From Thiomicrorhabdus sp. (GTDB lineage: Bacteria > Pseudomonadota > Gammaproteobacteria > Thiomicrospirales > Thiomicrospiraceae): a stretch of 26,358 nt of DNA. The stretch's first letter is position 1. Each line of letters opens with the position of its first letter. Shown one piece after another: positions 23,204-26,358 of this stretch. The position numbers and the translations under genes were made by a program. The notes under the pieces were generated by a model that was not told the DNA's origin, ran no database searches, and was given only the letters and a program-made list of their open reading frames with translations. Where the stretch lies: NCBI GenBank assembly GCA_015488565.1, contig WFNQ01000046.1, positions 1 to 26,358 on the forward strand, given 5' to 3'.

Positions 23204-23779
23204 TTAGGTTTTTGTTTTCAGAGATTGGTTTTTTAGTAGGGTTGATTCACCTGGCGCGAGGGACTGGATGGACCATTGACCAATTTGAATTCTAATTAGC
23301 CTTAATGTTGGAAAGCCCACCGCGGCGGTCATTCGTCTGACTTGACGATTTTTTCCTTCGGTAAGGGTTAATTCAATCCAGCTGGTTGGGATGTTTTTTC
23401 GTTGTCGAATCGGCGGTGTTCTTGACCATAGCCAAGCAGGGGGGGGAACTTTTTTAGCCCGTGCTGGACGAGTCAACCCATCTTTCAGTGTGACCCCTTT
23501 TGTCAGTTGCTGAATGGCTTCGGCAGTGACCTCTCCTTCTACTTGTGCTAAATAGGTTTTAGGCAGTTTGTGTTTTGGGTCGGTAATGGCATGTTGCAAA
23601 GCACCATCATCAGTAAGCAGTAGTAGTCCTTCACTATCACGGTCTAAGCGTCCTGCAGCATAAAATCCTTTATGCAGAATGTAGTTTTCCAGTGTATCTC
23701 GCTGTTCAGATTGGGGGCTGTTATCGGTAAATTGGCATAGGACGTTAAAGGGCTTGTTAAATAGAATCAATTTGCTCAT
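23204..23779 (-). CDS. rluE: 23S rRNA pseudouridine synthase (RluE type)
   Basis: This 191-residue RsuA/RluE-family synthase isomerises one uridine of 23S rRNA (U2457 in E. coli for RluE). Motifs: LILFNKPFNVLCQFTD (4-19), the catalytic GRLDRDSEGLLLLT (43-56, Asp46), KTYLAQVEG, AWLWSRTPPIRQRKNIPTSW (about 114-133) and NRQVRRMTAAVGFPTLRLIR (about 143-162). The AWLW-R-PPIR-RK-IPTSW block is characteristic of RluE rather than RsuA or RluB. It lacks an S4 domain, as RluE does. Residues VPPPAW are encoded by an eight-C run (23439-23446 as G on the + strand). It diverges from icd over 120 bp containing two GTGCAAAGGTCTCAG boxes. No good ribosome site is seen. Confidence 0.93.
   Translation of the reverse strand: MSKLILFNKPFNVLCQFTDNSPQSEQRDTLENYILHKGFYAAGRLDRDSEGLLLLTDDGALQHAITDPKHKLPKTYLAQVEGEVTAEAIQQLTKGVTLKDGLTRPARAKKVPPPAWLWSRTPPIRQRKNIPTSWIELTLTEGKNRQVRRMTAAVGFPTLRLIRIQIGQWSIQSLAPGESTLLKNQSLKTKT
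23439..23446 (+). repeat. G8 run followed by AACTTTTTTAG
   Basis: Eight consecutive G on the + strand within rluE, encoding Pro-Pro-Pro just before the conserved AWLW block. It is the only member of the G-run set not followed by AGA or AAGA. Confidence 0.85.
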
Positions 23780-23794
23780 AGGGAATACTCAGTA

Positions 23795-23849
23795 GTGCAA
23801 AGGTCTCAGAGTGAAAAATTATATAAGTTATTTCGTGCAAAGGTCTCAG
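23795..23849 (+). promoter_or_regulatory. Two direct repeats GTGCAAAGGTCTCAG upstream of icd (operator candidates)
   Basis: Identical 15-bp boxes occur at 23795-23809 and 23835-23849, 40 bp apart start to start (close to four helical turns), in the rluE-icd divergent region. Box 2 ends five bases before TAAAAT (23855-23860), the likely icd -10, so it would sit in the promoter spacer. A TATAAT for the rluE side lies between the boxes on the minus strand. This layout suits a regulator binding two sites on one helix face. Confidence 0.5.
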
Positions 23850-23899
23850 TGCGTTAAAATAGCACACATTCTAACATTTGAAAAACTCAAGGAAATGCC

Positions 23900-26125
23900 A
23901 TGTCTGAACAAGCCAAAATTATTTACACGCTCACGGATGAAGCCCCTGCACTTGCAACGTATTCGTTATTACCGATAGTAAAGGCCTTTACAGCAGCGGC
24001 AGATGTGGTGGTTGAAACGCGTGATATTTCATTAGCGGCGCGTATCATCGCAAACTTTTCAGACATGTTAACACCTGAGCAAAAGCAAAGCGATGCGCTG
24101 TCCGAACTGGGTGAGATGGCGAAACGCCCTGATGCAAACATTGTTAAGTTACCTAATGTGAGTGCGTCCATCCCTCAGCTCGAAGCGGCGATTTTAGAAT
24201 TACAGGCAAAAGGCTATGCGCTTCCGGACTATCCTGCAACCGCCAAAACGGAGGCAGAAAAAACCATTAAAGCCACGTATGCAAAAGTATTGGGCAGTGC
24301 TGTAAACCCGGTATTACGAGAAGGGAACTCGGATCGTCGAGCGCCACCATCGGTTAAAAATTATGCTAAGAAACATCCACATTCGATGGGCGCTTGGTCG
24401 CCAGAGTCAAAAACGCATGTGGCGAGCATGACTGAAGGCGATTTTTATGGTTCTGAACGTTCATTAACCGTAAAAGAGGGTACGACGTTTAAAATTGAAT
24501 TTGTGGCAGAAGATGGGTCAACAACGTTATTAAAAGAGCGTGCGCCACTGCAAGTAGGTGAAATTATTGATGCCGCGGTCATGAGTCAATCGGCGTTAAG
24601 ACACTTTTTAGCAGAGGCGATTGCAGAGGCAAAAGCACAGGGAATTTTATTCTCAATTCATATGAAAGCAACCATGATGAAGGTCTCTGATCCCATTATT
24701 TTTGGTCAAGCGGTTGAGGTCTTTTTTAAAGCGGTCTTTGAAAAGCATGCAGAGACTTTTGCTCGGTTAGGGGTGAGTTCCAGCAATGGTTTGGGCGATG
24801 TGTACGCTAAAATTGAGACCTTAGCATCGGATAAAAAAGCCGAAATTGAAGCCGATTTACAAGCCGTTTTAGACGCTCAACCCGATGTGGCGATGGTGGA
24901 TTCGGATAAAGGCATTACCAACTTAAATGTGCCGAGTGATGTCATTATTGATGCCTCCATGCCCGCAATGATTCGAGCTTCTGGGCAAATGTGGAATAAA
25001 GACGGCAAACAACAAGATACCTTAGCGGTGATTCCTGACCGTTGTTATGCAGGAGTGTTCCAAGAGACCATTAATTTTTGTAAACATCATGGTGCGTTTG
25101 ACCCTAGCACGATGGGGTCGGTTTCCAATGTGGGCTTAATGGCACAAAAAGCAGAAGAGTATGGTTCGCATGATAAAACATTTCAAATGTCAGCGCCAGG
25201 TGTTGTGAGAGTAGTTGCTGAAAATGGCAATGTTTTACTGGAGCAAACGGTTGAGCAAGGTGATATTTTCCGTATGTGTCAGGTCAAAGATGCGCCGATT
25301 CAAGACTGGGTTAAATTGGCGGTAAACCGTGCCAGAGCAACAGGCATTCCGGCGGTATTTTGGTTGGATACCCATCGTGCTCACGACCATCAACTGATTG
25401 AAAAGGTTAACCACTACCTACTAGATCATGATACAACGGGGCTAGAATTGCACATTATGTCGCCTGAAGAAGCCACTCGTTTTACGTTGCGCCATGTTAA
25501 AGAGGGTAAAGATGTCATTTCTGTTACGGGGAATGTCTTACGTGACTATTTAACCGATTTATTTCCTATTTTAGAACTGGGAACGTCCGCTAAAATGTTG
25601 TCCATTGTGCCATTAATGAATGGTGGCGGGCTATTTGAAACTGGTGCAGGAGGTTCTGCCCCAAAACACGTACAACAACTGCAAACTGAAAATCATTTAC
25701 GTTGGGATTCGTTAGGCGAGTTTTTAGCCTTAGCGGTGTCGTTGGAGCATTTGGCGAACACCTTTAACAGACCAAAAGCACAAATATTAGCAACCACGCT
25801 GGATGCGGGAACAGCCAAGTTTTTAGATGAAAATAAATCTCCTTCTCGTAAAGTAGGCGAGTTGGATAATCGAGGAAGCCATTTCTATTTAGCCATGTAC
25901 TGGGCGCAAGCACTTGCGGCTCAAAATGATGATGCCGAATTAAAAGCCCGTTTTACGCCTGTTGCTGAGGCATTTACGGCACAAGAGGCCAAAATTGTAT
26001 CAGAGCTTAATAGTGTACAAGGCCATGCCGTGGACTTAGGAGGCTATTATTTTATGGATTCAGATAAAGTCAGCAATATTATGCGCCCGAGTAGCACGCT
26101 AAATAGTATTGTGGATGGGGTGTGA
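23900..26125 (+). CDS. icd: Monomeric NADP-dependent isocitrate dehydrogenase
   Basis: This 741-residue enzyme oxidises isocitrate to 2-oxoglutarate and CO2 with NADP+ in the cytosol (TCA branch supplying 2-oxoglutarate and NADPH). The length and the LGSAVNPVLREGNSDRRAP segment (131-149, with substrate-binding Ser133, Asn136, Arg140, Arg146) identify the monomeric IDH-II class, known from Azotobacter and Corynebacterium and unrelated in length to the dimeric E. coli Icd. Further family segments include KKHPHSMGAWS (158-168), FSIHMKATMMKVSDPIIFG, VIPDRCYAGVFQE, and FWLDTHRAHD. The ribosome site (AAGGAA) is 7 bases before the ATG. It has its own promoter region with two 15-bp direct repeats and a strong terminator, so it is probably a single-gene transcript. 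Confidence 0.96.
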   Translation: MSEQAKIIYTLTDEAPALATYSLLPIVKAFTAAADVVVETRDISLAARIIANFSDMLTPEQKQSDALSELGEMAKRPDANIVKLPNVSASIPQLEAAILELQAKGYALPDYPATAKTEAEKTIKATYAKVLGSAVNPVLREGNSDRRAPPSVKNYAKKHPHSMGAWSPESKTHVASMTEGDFYGSERSLTVKEGTTFKIEFVAEDGSTTLLKERAPLQVGEIIDAAVMSQSALRHFLAEAIAEAKAQGILFSIHMKATMMKVSDPIIFGQAVEVFFKAVFEKHAETFARLGVSSSNGLGDVYAKIETLASDKKAEIEADLQAVLDAQPDVAMVDSDKGITNLNVPSDVIIDASMPAMIRASGQMWNKDGKQQDTLAVIPDRCYAGVFQETINFCKHHGAFDPSTMGSVSNVGLMAQKAEEYGSHDKTFQMSAPGVVRVVAENGNVLLEQTVEQGDIFRMCQVKDAPIQDWVKLAVNRARATGIPAVFWLDTHRAHDHQLIEKVNHYLLDHDTTGLELHIMSPEEATRFTLRHVKEGKDVISVTGNVLRDYLTDLFPILELGTSAKMLSIVPLMNGGGLFETGAGGSAPKHVQQLQTENHLRWDSLGEFLALAVSLEHLANTFNRPKAQILATTLDAGTAKFLDENKSPSRKVGELDNRGSHFYLAMYWAQALAAQNDDAELKARFTPVAEAFTAQEAKIVSELNSVQGHAVDLGGYYFMDSDKVSNIMRPSSTLNSIVDGV

Positions 26126-26137
26126 TCAAGTAATTTA

Positions 26138-26175
26138 GACATAAAAAAAGCCCTAGTTAGGGCTTTTTTTATGTC
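26138..26175. terminator. Bidirectional rho-independent terminator after icd
   Basis: A 38-base near-perfect palindrome: GACATAAAAAAAGCCCTA, two central bases, then its reverse complement. GC stem AGCCCTA/TAGGGCT with A runs before and T runs after lets it stop transcripts in both directions, suiting icd and the convergent gene at the right edge. Confidence 0.92.
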
Positions 26176-26286
26176 ATAAATTAATACTGGCTAAACCAGA
26201 AGACTGCATTAGAACAGGATGTTGACTACGATCTCGCGATTATTCCTATTTTTAGATCGGCTTCTAGGCTAGGTAGGGTTACTATT

Positions 26287-26358
26287 TTAGGCTTTTAAAT
26301 TAAATGCGTGAACGGTTTGCTTTTGGCGTCTGTAGTTATAGCCTAGTAGTATGAGTAG
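26287..26358 (-). CDS. C-terminal end of an unidentified protein with a possible sorting tail (cut by window edge)
   Basis: The minus strand is open from the window edge for 23 codons and stops at 26287-26289 (TAA). The residues read LLILLGYNYRRQKQ then TVHAFNLKA: a hydrophobic run followed by a basic cluster at the extreme C-terminus. That fits the end of a PEP-CTERM-like or similar sorting signal, or simply a C-terminal membrane anchor; the diagnostic motif would be outside the window. Convergence with icd and the shared bidirectional terminator support a real gene end here. The 111 bases between that terminator and this stop contain only a weak inverted repeat (CGATCT 26229-26234, AGATCG 26254-26259). 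Confidence 0.4.
   Translation of the reverse strand, partial: LLILLGYNYRRQKQTVHAFNLKA

Noticed and set aside
23795..23849. Two direct repeats as the start of a CRISPR array
   Set aside because: Only two 15-bp copies, inside a promoter region, with no further units and no cas genes.

Overview
The window looks like a chromosomal segment of a moderately AT-rich gammaproteobacterium. The best fit is a sulfur-oxidising relative of Thiomicrospira, Hydrogenovibrio or Thiomicrorhabdus. The reasons are the gene repertoire (exported alpha-carbonic anhydrase, monomeric NADP-isocitrate dehydrogenase, diheme peroxidase, Tat-exported metallo-beta-lactamase-fold protein, group-2 ExbB/ExbD) and gammaproteobacterial gene neighbourhoods (queG next to tsaE-amiC, mnmA-hflD). 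The genus is inference from protein style, not a search result. Almost everything is recognisable housekeeping or physiology. I see no phage, insertion sequence, CRISPR array, tRNA or rRNA, and no gene-free stretch over 300 bases.

Layout. 1-1.3 kb: the N-terminal part of a group II truncated haemoglobin (minus, cut by the window edge) diverges from a secreted Sel1-repeat protein. 1.3-5.5 kb: a Lon-family protease with a long acidic N-terminal extension (minus, with a heat-shock-like promoter) diverges from mogA-prmB. 5.6-7.4 kb: an exported alpha-carbonic anhydrase whose coding sequence contains an 11-G run, then a small secreted protein with a PEP-CTERM-like C-terminus under a good sigma-70 promoter. 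7.4-11.6 kb: a diheme cytochrome c peroxidase gene overlapping a five-part membrane c-di-GMP enzyme (periplasmic sensor-GAF-PAS-GGDEF-EAL). 11.7-15.1 kb: queG diverging from tsaE and an AMIN-amidase-LysM cell-wall hydrolase. 15.2-17.4 kb: sufE and a compact exbB-exbD-tonB operon. 17.6-21.1 kb: the metallo-beta-lactamase-fold protein, a lone CheY-like receiver and ppiD. 21.3-26.1 kb: rluE-mnmA-hflD (minus) diverging from monomeric icd. The right edge holds the last 23 codons of another protein that may carry a sorting tail.

How the genes relate. Several themes recur: envelope work (amidase, TonB system, PpiD, exported carbonic anhydrase, Sel1 protein, sorting-tail proteins), protein quality control (Lon, PpiD), translation and tRNA modification (PrmB, QueG, TsaE, MnmA, RluE) and redox or signalling (peroxidase plus c-di-GMP enzyme, CheY-like receiver). 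These are adjacent modules rather than one pathway.

The most interesting signals are at DNA level. Seven runs of seven or more G, usually followed by AGAAWTT-like sequence, all lie on the + strand regardless of gene direction, and mostly in permissive places (linkers, tails, intergenic DNA). A pair of hairpin-bearing intergenic repeats occurs between convergent genes. A 15-bp box, GTGCAAAGGTCTCAG, is tandemly repeated upstream of icd and recurs just upstream of the promoter of the PEP-CTERM-like gene.
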